Positions 15,761-22,647 of a DNA stretch of 22,647 nucleotides are shown here, piece by piece. Positions within the stretch are counted from its first letter, which is position 1, and each line of letters starts with the position of its first letter. Under the pieces are notes generated by a model. It worked only from the letters and a program-made list of their open reading frames with translations, searched no databases and was not told the DNA's origin. The stretch is taken from contig CAYONP010000090.1 of assembly GCA_964405335.1 (NCBI GenBank), positions 1 through 22,647 of the forward strand, read 5' to 3'. The stretch comes from CAYONP01 sp964405335. Its GTDB lineage: Bacteria > Armatimonadota > UBA10988. The position numbers and the translations under genes were made by a program.

Positions 15761-18582
15761 AACCGCTTTTCGCGCTGCTTCTGGCGGTGTTGCCGGCCGG
15801 CGGGCAGGCCGCGCTCGAAGGTCGGGTGAGCATCCTCGAGCCTCGTAGTGCCGCCGGACTCCGGCTCGAGGCGACCCGGCTGGAGCTGCATCCGCTGCCC
15901 GCCGGCCAGAGCCATGCGACGCAGCCCGCGGCCGATGGCGCCTATCGCTTCCACAGCCTGGCACCGGGGGTCTACCAGCTCGACGCCAGCCACCCGGCGG
16001 GCCTGGGCCAGCGCACCTACCTCGAGATCGACACGCCCGGCGTCTATCGGTGCGACGTGCGGATTGCTCGGCGCGCGGTCGCCCTGGCGGTGACGATGGT
16101 CTGGCTGGCCTTGACCGGCCTGCTGATCGGCGCGTTCGCCAGCGGCATCCTGCTCTACGGCCTCGGTCGGCGCCGGCCGCTGGTGCGTCCGCGCCGGCGC
16201 GACCGCATGGCGCCGCTCGGCTCGGTCACGCTCGGGATCATGATCTGGGGCATGGCCTTCCTGCTCTTCCGCCTGCTCGCCCCGGTCATGCAGCCAAGCC
16301 TGATGGAGGTCATGCAGCCGCTCTCGAGCATCGCCGCCGGCGTGCTGACCTGCTGCGTGGTGTCCACCCTGATCGGCCTGCAACCGCGTCCTCTGGCGGC
16401 CGCGAGCGCGTTCGGCGCGGGCTGGGCGTTGACCCTGTCGGCCACCACCAGCGACCTCTCGCCGACGGCCACGCGACTGGCGGTCGGCATCGGCCTGATC
16501 GTCTGGACCACCGGCGGCGGCTGGCTGCTCGCGCTCGGCCTGCGGCGGCGCAGTTACCTGGTCATGGCCGCGCTGGTGGTCGCCGTGGCCGACTTCTGGA
16601 GCGTCTTCTTCGGCCCCTCGGGCCAGGTCGTACAGAGCACCGCACCGGCCGACCAACTGCGCGTCTCGGTCATGATGCTGCCCTGGCCGCAGCTCGGGGC
16701 CGACCTGGCGCCGCCGATGATCGGCGCCGGCGACTTCCTCATCCTGGCCTTGCTGCTCGCCGCCGCGGTGCGCTTCGAGCTCGACCGGCAGCGCAACTTC
16801 TGGGCCCTGACCAGCGCCTTCGTCGTCGGCGCGGTGATCACCCAGGTCATGGCGCACCTCTGGAGCGACCTGCCCGGCCTGCCCGCGCTGCCCTTCCTGA
16901 GTGCGTTCTTCCTGCTCACCAACCGCCGCGAGCTGAGTCTCGAACCGGCTGATCGCAAGCGCATCGTGTTCTTCCTCGTCGGCCTTGCCGCCGCCCTGAC
17001 GGTGATCAGCCTGGCCACTCGCGACCAGCCGCCGCCGACCAGGGCCGCGCCCGCGCCGGAGCGGCCGGACGACTGGCCGTGGGACACCGCCGAGCTCCGC
17101 CTCGGCGCCGGCGGGGCGACGGTGCTGGAGCGGAGCGAGGCCGACGGCCTGGTCGTCGAGCAGATCGAGCTGGCCACCAACGAGCCGGTGCGCGGCTGGC
17201 TGGCCTTCGGCCCTGAGCGACTAGACCATCATGGCGCGCTGGTGCTCGACCGCCTGGTCGCCTACGAGGCGCGCGCCGAGGCGGTACGATGGGCCGGTGG
17301 CGGCCTGATCGCGCTCTGCCTGGAGTGGACCGGCGAGCCTAATCCATACGCGCCGCCGGCGGCCGACCCGCCGCTGGTCCGCCACGGCCGGGCGGCGCTG
17401 CAGTCGCTGGACTACTTGCGCAGTCGCGACGAGTGCAGCGGCGAGGTGACCATTGTCGGCGACGGCTGGGGCGGTGTGCTGGCCCTGGCGCTGGCCGCGC
17501 GCAGCGAGGACATCGGCGGCGTGGCCGTGTGCAACGTCGGGTCGATCGAGGGCGACGAGGGGGCCGTCGGCCGAGAGCTGCGGCTACGCGATCCGGTGCT
17601 GATCAAGGACTGGTTGTCGGCGTTCGATCCGCTGCGCAACGCGGCGCGGCTGCGGCAGCCGACGTTGCTGTGTGCCGGAACCAACGACCGCGACTACTCG
17701 CTGGCGGGCATCCGCTGGCTGGCCGATGCCCTGCCGGCCGGAAGCGTGGCCGAGCTCGAGCCGAACGCCGATCGTGTGGTGACCATCGCGGCCAGCCCGT
17801 CGGCGCTGTGGGGTCATCCCAACCGCCGGCCGAAGGCTCTGCCGCCGCCGGCCGAACTGGTGATCGAGCCGCTGCCCACCGGCGACGCGCTGCGCATCAA
17901 ACCCGCCGCGGGGGCTCAGCGACCGGCCGACGAGTGGTCCTGGCTGGCTGCGGGGCCGAACGGCTGGGCGGGCTGGGCTTGGCGGCGCACGAACCTGGGC
18001 GGGCAGGCGGTGACGGTCGCGGCCGATGCGCCGATTCGCGCCGTCGGCGTCGGTCGCGCCGGGCGGCTGGACACGGTGCTTCCGCTCTCGCCGGCCGATT
18101 TGCCACGCGCCGGGCCGGTGCACGAGACGTCGACCACGCTCGGCACGCTCTGGCGGCTGGCCGAGCCCGACGCGATCCGCGCCGGGGCGAGGCTGGAACC
18201 CGTCAGCAACGGTTGGCTCCTCACCTCGCCGCGGCGGTCCGGCGAGCAGCTCGAGCTGGTCACCAACGACGTCGGACGGCTGCGGCGGCTCGGCCCGTCC
18301 GCCCGGCGGCTGGTGGTCAGCGTCGCTGCCGAGCCTCTGCCGCCGCTGGCCTGCGCCGTGGTGGAGCGGTATCACCAGGCCGGCGAGCGGCGGGTCGCGC
18401 TGGTGCCGCTGTCGACGCACGAATTCGCCACTCGGGCGCCCGACGGTGGCCCACCGATCGAGTGGCCGGCGGTGGACGGGCTGGTGGTCTCCATCGGCAC
18501 CGAGGACGGCCGAGCCGAGCTGCCCTTTGGTGGTGTTACACTGACGATGTTGCAGACCGACGAAGTGATGCCCGCGCCATGA
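15757..18582 (+). CDS. Polytopic membrane protein fused to a nucleophile-less alpha/beta-hydrolase domain
   Basis: 941 aa. A signal-like N-terminus (1-18, ending GGQA) precedes a small carboxypeptidase-regulatory/CNA-B-like beta domain (about 19-104, with DGAYRFHSLAPGVYQL). Some 8-10 hydrophobic helices follow between about 107 and 430. Residues about 444-690 resemble alpha/beta hydrolases, closest in style to PhoPQ-activated-type esterases: the core strand VTIVGDGWGG and the acid loop LLCAGTNDRDY are clear. The nucleophile elbow has Gly570 where GxSxGG is expected, and the usual PNAGH is PNADR (R673), so Ser and His are both missing. The C-terminal 250 residues are beta-rich and unrecognised. 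The ATG overlaps the cyclase stop (ATGA) with no ribosome binding site, indicating translational coupling. A sensory or binding role is more likely than catalysis. Fold call moderate, membrane topology strong. Confidence 0.82.
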   Translation: MKPLFALLLAVLPAGGQAALEGRVSILEPRSAAGLRLEATRLELHPLPAGQSHATQPAADGAYRFHSLAPGVYQLDASHPAGLGQRTYLEIDTPGVYRCDVRIARRAVALAVTMVWLALTGLLIGAFASGILLYGLGRRRPLVRPRRRDRMAPLGSVTLGIMIWGMAFLLFRLLAPVMQPSLMEVMQPLSSIAAGVLTCCVVSTLIGLQPRPLAAASAFGAGWALTLSATTSDLSPTATRLAVGIGLIVWTTGGGWLLALGLRRRSYLVMAALVVAVADFWSVFFGPSGQVVQSTAPADQLRVSVMMLPWPQLGADLAPPMIGAGDFLILALLLAAAVRFELDRQRNFWALTSAFVVGAVITQVMAHLWSDLPGLPALPFLSAFFLLTNRRELSLEPADRKRIVFFLVGLAAALTVISLATRDQPPPTRAAPAPERPDDWPWDTAELRLGAGGATVLERSEADGLVVEQIELATNEPVRGWLAFGPERLDHHGALVLDRLVAYEARAEAVRWAGGGLIALCLEWTGEPNPYAPPAADPPLVRHGRAALQSLDYLRSRDECSGEVTIVGDGWGGVLALALAARSEDIGGVAVCNVGSIEGDEGAVGRELRLRDPVLIKDWLSAFDPLRNAARLRQPTLLCAGTNDRDYSLAGIRWLADALPAGSVAELEPNADRVVTIAASPSALWGHPNRRPKALPPPAELVIEPLPTGDALRIKPAAGAQRPADEWSWLAAGPNGWAGWAWRRTNLGGQAVTVAADAPIRAVGVGRAGRLDTVLPLSPADLPRAGPVHETSTTLGTLWRLAEPDAIRAGARLEPVSNGWLLTSPRRSGEQLELVTNDVGRLRRLGPSARRLVVSVAAEPLPPLACAVVERYHQAGERRVALVPLSTHEFATRAPDGGPPIEWPAVDGLVVSIGTEDGRAELPFGGVTLTMLQTDEVMPAP

Positions 18583-19865
18583 TCCGCTGGATGCCGGTCG
18601 TGTTGCTCGCCGTCGCCGCCGTGGCCGTGCTCTCGGCCGACGCGCCGGCGCGGCCGGTGACCCTGCTCGTCGGCGGGCTGACGCAGGATACCATCGAGCC
18701 GTGCGGCTGCGGCGGGCGCACCGCCGGCGGGCTGGCCCGGCGGGCCGCGGTGACGCGCGCGCTGCGACGGCAGTGGCCCGAGCTGGTCTCGATCGACGCC
18801 GGCAGCTTCGGCCTGCAGGCGCACAAGTTCCCCACCACCCTCCGCTCGCTGGCCTATCTCGGCGTCGACCTGTGCGCGCTGGACGACGCCGACCTGCAGC
18901 AGCATGAGCGACTACTGCCGCCCTTGGCCGACCATGCCTTGCGCTACACCAGCCTCGCCCCGCCCGATGCCGAGCTGCCCGAGCCGCTGCCGAAGTCGGC
19001 CGTGATCGGCCCGACCCACGGCCCGCGGATCGGTGTCGTCGCCATCTCCTACACAGTGCTCTCGATCCACGACCTGACCAAGCAGACCGCGGCCGAGTTC
19101 GCTCGGCTGCGCGAGGATGAGCGGATCGACCTCGCCGTCCTGATCAGCCACATCGGCGCGCCCGACACGGCGGGTCTGCTGACCGCCGTCGCGCCGGCCG
19201 ACCGGCCCGCGCTGGTGGTCTACGCCACCTCGGCCGCCATGCCGCCCGAGCCGGTGGTCGACGGCGATACGCTGTGGGTCGGCCTGGCCCGCCAGGGCCG
19301 CTCGGTGGCGTTGATCCAGGGCGAGCCGGTCGACGGGCGATACCGCCTCACCGGCCGGGCGATCACCCTCGAGCCGGGCGACGTCGACGGCACCGTGGCC
19401 GGCTGGGTCAAGGCCTACTACGACCAGATGCGCGCCGGCGAGGTGGCGACCAACCTGGCGGACAAGCCGGCGAGCTTTCCGCCCGTCTCGGCCTGCGCCG
19501 ACTGCCACGCCGAAACGGTGGCCGCCTGGCGGCAGCACCCTCATGCCCACGCGGTCGAGACCCTCGAGGCGATTGGCCGCGATGTCTCGGCCTGCCTCAC
19601 CTGCCACAGCGAACGGTTACGCCGCGACGGGGTGCGACCGGCGGCCGACGGCGACCGGGGCATCGTCTGCGCCACCTGCCACCGCGGCCTGACCTCGCAC
19701 ATGGCCCAGCCCCGGCGGGCCAAGGCGACCAGCATCGCGGTCGACGACTGCCTGGCCTGCCACACCGAAGAGAACAGCCAAAACTGGGACGCCGCCGCAT
19801 ACTGGGCCAATGTGCTCGGCGCCTGCGGCGGTGAGCCGCAGGCGAGGGTTCATCCGGTACCGTGA
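18579..19865 (+). CDS. UshA-like protein with C-terminal tetraheme c-type cytochrome domain
   Basis: 428 aa. A hydrophobic export signal (about 1-25) is followed by EPCGCGGRTAGGLARR (C42, C44), a hallmark of UshA-like 5'-nucleotidase/metallophosphatase relatives in which a Cys of this motif can be selenocysteine in some members, as I recall. The metallophosphatase-like part runs to about residue 290 (VSIDAGSFG, VLISHIG). The C-terminus has four CxxCH sites: C306-ADCH, C339-LTCH, C364-ATCH and C391-LACH. With the preceding HPHAHA element it resembles the cytochrome c554 / multiheme family. It is expected in the periplasm, with hemes attached by the c-type maturation machinery. The start ATG overlaps the upstream stop (ATGA). 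The combination suggests redox or thiol chemistry coupled to a phosphatase-like fold; typical phosphatase metal ligands are not obvious. Confidence 0.9.
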   Translation: MIRWMPVVLLAVAAVAVLSADAPARPVTLLVGGLTQDTIEPCGCGGRTAGGLARRAAVTRALRRQWPELVSIDAGSFGLQAHKFPTTLRSLAYLGVDLCALDDADLQQHERLLPPLADHALRYTSLAPPDAELPEPLPKSAVIGPTHGPRIGVVAISYTVLSIHDLTKQTAAEFARLREDERIDLAVLISHIGAPDTAGLLTAVAPADRPALVVYATSAAMPPEPVVDGDTLWVGLARQGRSVALIQGEPVDGRYRLTGRAITLEPGDVDGTVAGWVKAYYDQMRAGEVATNLADKPASFPPVSACADCHAETVAAWRQHPHAHAVETLEAIGRDVSACLTCHSERLRRDGVRPAADGDRGIVCATCHRGLTSHMAQPRRAKATSIAVDDCLACHTEENSQNWDAAAYWANVLGACGGEPQARVHPVP

Positions 19866-19879
19866 TGGAGAACGGGTGA

Positions 19880-20959
19880 ATGAAGCTCGCCGGCCAGCCG
19901 CTCAAGCCCTGGGATGTGCTCCTGCTCTGCCTGCCGTTGGCGATTCTCGCGCGGCTGCTGCACTGGAGCCCGACGGCGCAGTTCGTGCTCAGCGCCCTCG
20001 GCGTGATTCCCTTGGCCGGCTGGATGGGCGTTGCCACCGAGGAACTCGCTCACTGGGTCGGCCCGCGGCTGGGCGGGCTGCTCAACGCCACGCTGGGCAA
20101 CGCGGCCGAGCTGATTATCACCATCTTCGCCATCCGAGCCGGACTGCTCGAGCTGGTCAAGGCGAGCATCACCGGCTCGATCCTGGGCAACCTGCTGCTC
20201 ATCCTCGGCCTGTCGCTGCTGCTCGGCGGCATGAAGCACGGCACGCAGACTTTCGCCCCGCGCCAGGCGCGGCTGAACAGCACCATGGTCGTCCTCGCCC
20301 TGTGCGGCCTGGCGCTGCCAACGATGTTCATCCACGCCGTGCCCCAGGGCCCCGAGCACTGGGCCCGCAGCGAAGCGCTGAGCATCGGCACGGCCATCCT
20401 GCTCATGCTCATCTATGCGCTGCATGTGGTCTATGGCATGATCACGCCGGCCGAGTCGACCGCCGGCGCGGCCGCCAAGCCGGAGCGTGAGCACACGCCG
20501 GTCTGGTCGGCGACCACCGCCGGCATCGCCCTGGTGCTGGCCACCGCCGGCATCGCCTGGCTGTCGGAGATCCTCGTCCACGCCGTCGAGGACACGGTCG
20601 AGGCGCTCGGCTGGAGCGAGTTCTTCATCGGCATCATCATCGTGCCGCTGGTCGGCAACGTGGCCGAGCACCTGGTCGCGGTCCAGACGGCGCTGAAGAA
20701 CAAGATGGAGTTGAGCCTGGCCATCAGCCTCGGCTCGAGCTTGCAGATCGCCCTCTTCGTCGCGCCGTTGCTGGTCTTCGTCAGTCTGCTGATGGGCAAT
20801 CCGATGCAGCTCGAGTTCAACCAGCTCGAAATCGGCGCGCTGATGGCGGCCAGCATCGTCGCCGCCTTCATCGCCCTCGACGGCGAGTCGAACTGGCTCG
20901 AAGGCGCGATGCTGCTGGTGCTCTACGTGATCATCGGCATCGCCTTCTTCTTCGTCTAG
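19880..20959 (+). CDS. Ca2+/H+ antiporter, CaCA superfamily (CAX type)
   Basis: 359 aa integral membrane protein of about 10-11 hydrophobic segments in two inverted halves. The alpha-1 repeat is LNATLGNAAEL (E77) and the alpha-2 repeat is VPLVGNVAEHL (E263); these glutamates form the cation site. An acidic/charged loop lies between the halves (about 195-210, with PEREHTP). The family exchanges cytoplasmic Ca2+ (or other divalent cations) for H+ across the inner membrane. Length is normal for bacterial CAX proteins. It begins 14 nt after the cytochrome gene, with GGAG at 19867-19870, and is followed by an intrinsic terminator, so it is the last gene of the cyclase operon. Transport of Ca2+ specifically is inferred from the family. 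Confidence 0.94.
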   Translation: MKLAGQPLKPWDVLLLCLPLAILARLLHWSPTAQFVLSALGVIPLAGWMGVATEELAHWVGPRLGGLLNATLGNAAELIITIFAIRAGLLELVKASITGSILGNLLLILGLSLLLGGMKHGTQTFAPRQARLNSTMVVLALCGLALPTMFIHAVPQGPEHWARSEALSIGTAILLMLIYALHVVYGMITPAESTAGAAAKPEREHTPVWSATTAGIALVLATAGIAWLSEILVHAVEDTVEALGWSEFFIGIIIVPLVGNVAEHLVAVQTALKNKMELSLAISLGSSLQIALFVAPLLVFVSLLMGNPMQLEFNQLEIGALMAASIVAAFIALDGESNWLEGAMLLVLYVIIGIAFFFV

Positions 20960-20977
20960 GCGGGCAACCGAAGCACC

Positions 20978-20998
20978 GAGCCGGCACCCGGCTCTTTT
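20978..20998 (+). terminator. Intrinsic terminator of the cyclase-antiporter operon
   Basis: GAGCCGG (20978-20984), loop CAC, CCGGCTC (20988-20994), then TTTT (20995-20998). It lies 18 nt after the antiporter stop. Confidence 0.82.
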
Positions 20999-21077
20999 CG
21001 TGGCTTAACGTATTGCTCAAAAATGGAACGAGTCGGCCGGCGGCGGCGCTTGGATGGTCAGCGCCTGGGACTCGATC

Positions 21078-21677
21078 ATGATCAGCTTTCGCTGCCCGAC
21101 CTGTGCCGAGCTCATCACCGCCGCCGACAGCAAAGGCGGCGAACGCGTCGCCTGTGGCTTGTGCGGCGCGGTGACCAACGTGCCGGGAGGTTCGGGCGAG
21201 GCCAAGGTGGTCACGCGCGCCGATCGGACACGCCGACTCGGTGCCCTGGCGACGATCGGCGACACGCGCGACCTGACCGTCGCCGAGTGGCGCGAGCAGG
21301 GCGAACTGCTGCGGGCCAACGGCGACCACGCCGGTGCCAAGCGGGCCGACGCCGGGCTGCGCAAGGCGGCCAAGAGCGTCCCGGCGCCGACGCCGGTCCG
21401 CCGGCGCGGCGACCAGACCTCGCACTTCACCACCGGTGACCTGCGCTCGTCGGACCGCGATATCGCCCGGTTGGTGGCGATTGCCGCGCTCGCGATGGGG
21501 CTCGTCGCGCTGATCGTTCGCCCGCTCGGCGTGCTCGGCCTGCTCGTTTCGATCGGCGCCCTGGCCGAAGCCAAGCGCGGACGCATCGCCGCGCTGTACG
21601 GCCTGCTCGCCGTCGCGGCGCTGGTGCTCAACGCGTTGGCGGTCTATCTCATGGTGCAGGGCATGCTGACGAGCTGA
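21078..21677 (+). CDS. Zinc-ribbon membrane protein, paralogue 1
   Basis: 199 aa. It starts MISFRCPTCAEL, with a CPTC...CGLC zinc ribbon (about residues 6-30), then a helical segment with the motif LTVAEWREQGELLRANGDHAGAKRA, then a DRDIARL leader and two hydrophobic helices (about 130-190). The ATG at 21078 is preferred over 21054 because it aligns residue for residue with the start of the downstream paralogue. No strong ribosome binding site or promoter is evident in the 118-nt gap after the antiporter. The order zinc ribbon, helix, two membrane helices places the ribbon on the cytoplasmic side if there is no signal peptide. Function unknown; it could bind a protein or nucleic acid partner at the membrane. 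Confidence 0.78.
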   Translation: MISFRCPTCAELITAADSKGGERVACGLCGAVTNVPGGSGEAKVVTRADRTRRLGALATIGDTRDLTVAEWREQGELLRANGDHAGAKRADAGLRKAAKSVPAPTPVRRRGDQTSHFTTGDLRSSDRDIARLVAIAALAMGLVALIVRPLGVLGLLVSIGALAEAKRGRIAALYGLLAVAALVLNALAVYLMVQGMLTS

Positions 21678-21731
21678 GTCGGCGGCGAATAAGCGCGACC
21701 GTCGTGACGGTAATGTCCTGGAGAGCGGGAC

Positions 21732-22310
21732 ATGACCGAGTGGACCTGCCCCAACTGCGGCGAGCAGCTCATTGCCGAGGCGGGCGAGCGGCGCGCCTGC
21801 GGGCTCTGTGGCGAGGTCTCGAGCGCGCCGGGAGCGCCCGACGCACTCGAGCGCGAGACGGCCGCGCGGCGGCTCGGCGAACTCGGGCAACTCCAGCGAC
21901 AACGGGCGCTGACCGCCGACGAGTGGCGCGAGTGCGCCGCGCTGCACCGCGAGACCGGCGACGAGGCCGGCGCGCGGCGCGCCGAAGCCGCCGCGGCCAG
22001 CCTCGACCGCGGCGCGGCGTACGACCCGGTGCGGGTCAGCACGCCGGTGCTCGACATGCGGGCGGACGACCGGCAGATCGCCCGCACCGTGGCCTGGCTG
22101 TCGGTGGTCTTCGGCGTGCTCGGCTGGTTCTACCCGCTGATCAGCTTCATCGGCTTCGCCTGCGCCTGGGCGGTGATCGTCGAGTTCCGCCGCGGCCGCG
22201 CGCCCGCGCGCACCGCCCTGGTCGGCCTCGCCGGGCTGCTGCTCACGCTCTTCCCGCTGTCGGTGGTGATGCTGACCATGCTGCGGTTCTTCGTGCCGAT
22301 CCGCTTCTAG
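21732..22310 (+). CDS. Zinc-ribbon membrane protein, paralogue 2
   Basis: 192 aa, same layout as the preceding gene. It has CPNC...CGLC, the helix LTADEWRECAALHRETGDEAGARRAEA, a D-x-QIAR leader and two hydrophobic stretches (about 118-188). GGAG at 21720-21723 is well placed for the ATG at 21732. The shared residues are concentrated in the ribbon, the EWRE...GD.AGA.RA helix and the charged (A/E)..RGR loop between the membrane helices, which points to those as functional surfaces. The pair is an old tandem duplication, because the membrane segments have diverged almost completely. A 6-bp palindrome (ACCGTC-GT-GACGGT, 21698-21711) lies between the two genes. Confidence 0.8.
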   Translation: MTEWTCPNCGEQLIAEAGERRACGLCGEVSSAPGAPDALERETAARRLGELGQLQRQRALTADEWRECAALHRETGDEAGARRAEAAAASLDRGAAYDPVRVSTPVLDMRADDRQIARTVAWLSVVFGVLGWFYPLISFIGFACAWAVIVEFRRGRAPARTALVGLAGLLLTLFPLSVVMLTMLRFFVPIRF

Positions 22311-22314
22311 CACC

Positions 22315-22343
22315 TGGACGCAGCGCCGGCCGCCTGCTATCCT
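22315..22343 (+). promoter_or_regulatory. Probable sigma70-type promoter for the sugar isomerase-like gene
   Basis: TGGACG (22315-22320, 4 of 6 to consensus), 17-bp spacer, TATCCT (22338-22343) with TGC before it (extended -10). The predicted start near 22350 leaves a 15-nt leader that holds GGAGGGG (22354-22360). Confidence 0.5.
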
Positions 22344-22364
22344 CGCCGCGCACGGAGGGGTGGC

Positions 22365-22647
22365 ATGCCCGCGCTCGATCCGCTTGCTCTCGGCGTCATG
22401 ACCAGCCTGGGCGACGACCCGCTGGTCAGCCTGTCCAAGGTCCGCGACCTGGGCTTCCCGAGCTGCCAGCTCGGCGGGCCGTCGGACCGCTACCTCTCCG
22501 GCCCCGACGCCGAGCGGCTGACCGACCGGTTCCGCCAAGCCGTCGGCGAGACCGGGGTGGTGGTCACCGCCGTCTTCGTCATGTTCCACGGCCACATCTG
22601 GGACTTGGTCCGCGGCCCGCGGACCATCGGCCTGGTGCCGGTGCAGA
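22365..22647 (+). CDS. Sugar phosphate isomerase/epimerase-like TIM-barrel protein, 3' truncated by window end
   Basis: The first 94 codons are present and the frame stays open to the last base. The start LALGVMTSLGDDP, the first-strand pattern KVRDLGFPSCQL and the later VTAVFVMFHGH...GPRTIGLVP match the N-terminal half of xylose-isomerase-like/AP-endonuclease-2-type TIM barrels annotated as sugar phosphate isomerases/epimerases, in which the VF..F.G strand and the RTIGLVP helix recur. The ATG at 22365 has a strong ribosome binding site (GGAGGGG). Metal ligands lie in the missing part, so activity cannot be judged. It appears to start a new transcription unit. Confidence 0.75.
   Translation, partial: MPALDPLALGVMTSLGDDPLVSLSKVRDLGFPSCQLGGPSDRYLSGPDAERLTDRFRQAVGETGVVVTAVFVMFHGHIWDLVRGPRTIGLVPVQ

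Noticed and set aside
17433..18578. Upstream extension of the cytochrome gene
   Set aside because: It lies inside the pseudohydrolase gene in another frame and is low-complexity. The export signal begins at 18579.
1..22647. CRISPR arrays, tRNA/rRNA genes, prophage or transposase genes
   Set aside because: I found no regularly spaced direct repeats, no cloverleaf-like T-loop sequence, and no integrase or transposase protein in any frame.

Overview
This is a bacterial window of very high G+C (roughly 70% by eye) packed with protein-coding genes, nearly all on the + strand. No tRNA, rRNA, CRISPR array or intact transposase gene is visible. The gene mix is: RNase III, degenerate amidohydrolase-fold proteins, a LysM plus copper-amine-oxidase-N-like stalk protein, secreted beta-propeller and FN3 proteins, an UshA-like tetraheme cytochrome, and a sugar-phosphate-isomerase-type TIM barrel. 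Together with GC-rich palindromic intergenic repeats, this suggests an uncultivated lineage of the Armatimonadota / Planctomycetota / Hydrogenedentota kind. That placement is an inference; no marker gene in the window settles it.

Layout. (1) 1-207: two palindromic repeats and a promoter whose predicted start site falls on the A of the rnc ATG. (2) 208-2504: rnc, then two tandem amidohydrolase-fold proteins that have both lost almost all canonical metal ligands; read as one operon. (3) 2505-2810: paired palindromes and a clear sigma70-type promoter. (4) 2811-10362: three exported proteins, namely Ig/LysM/stalk, a beta-propeller, and a large CsgG-like/FN3 protein. A strong terminator follows the first. 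(5) 10378-11976, minus strand: an exported four-domain beta-rich protein, convergent with the CsgG-like gene. (6) 12104-20998: a near-consensus promoter, then four tightly coupled genes ending at an intrinsic terminator. They are a zinc-ribbon/class III cyclase/AAA/TPR signalling protein, a polytopic membrane protein with an alpha/beta-hydrolase domain lacking its nucleophile, an UshA-like tetraheme cytochrome, and a CaCA-family Ca2+/H+ antiporter. (7) 21078-22310: two paralogous zinc-ribbon membrane proteins. (8) 22365-end: the start of a sugar phosphate isomerase/epimerase-like protein, cut by the window edge.

The most interesting unit is the 12104-20998 operon. Its first gene has the domain order of soluble adenylyl cyclases (cyclase, NTPase, TPR) and the Lys/Thr purine-binding pair of class IIIb cyclases. 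Its co-transcribed partners are an electron-transfer-like protein and a calcium exporter. I read it as a candidate cAMP / redox / Ca2+ response module, which is a hypothesis from gene order and motifs. Several proteins in the window share one theme: recognisable enzyme folds whose catalytic residues are changed (RNase III D to C, two ligand-less amidohydrolases, an alpha/beta hydrolase without Ser and His, and a cyclase with a shifted metal-site Asp).
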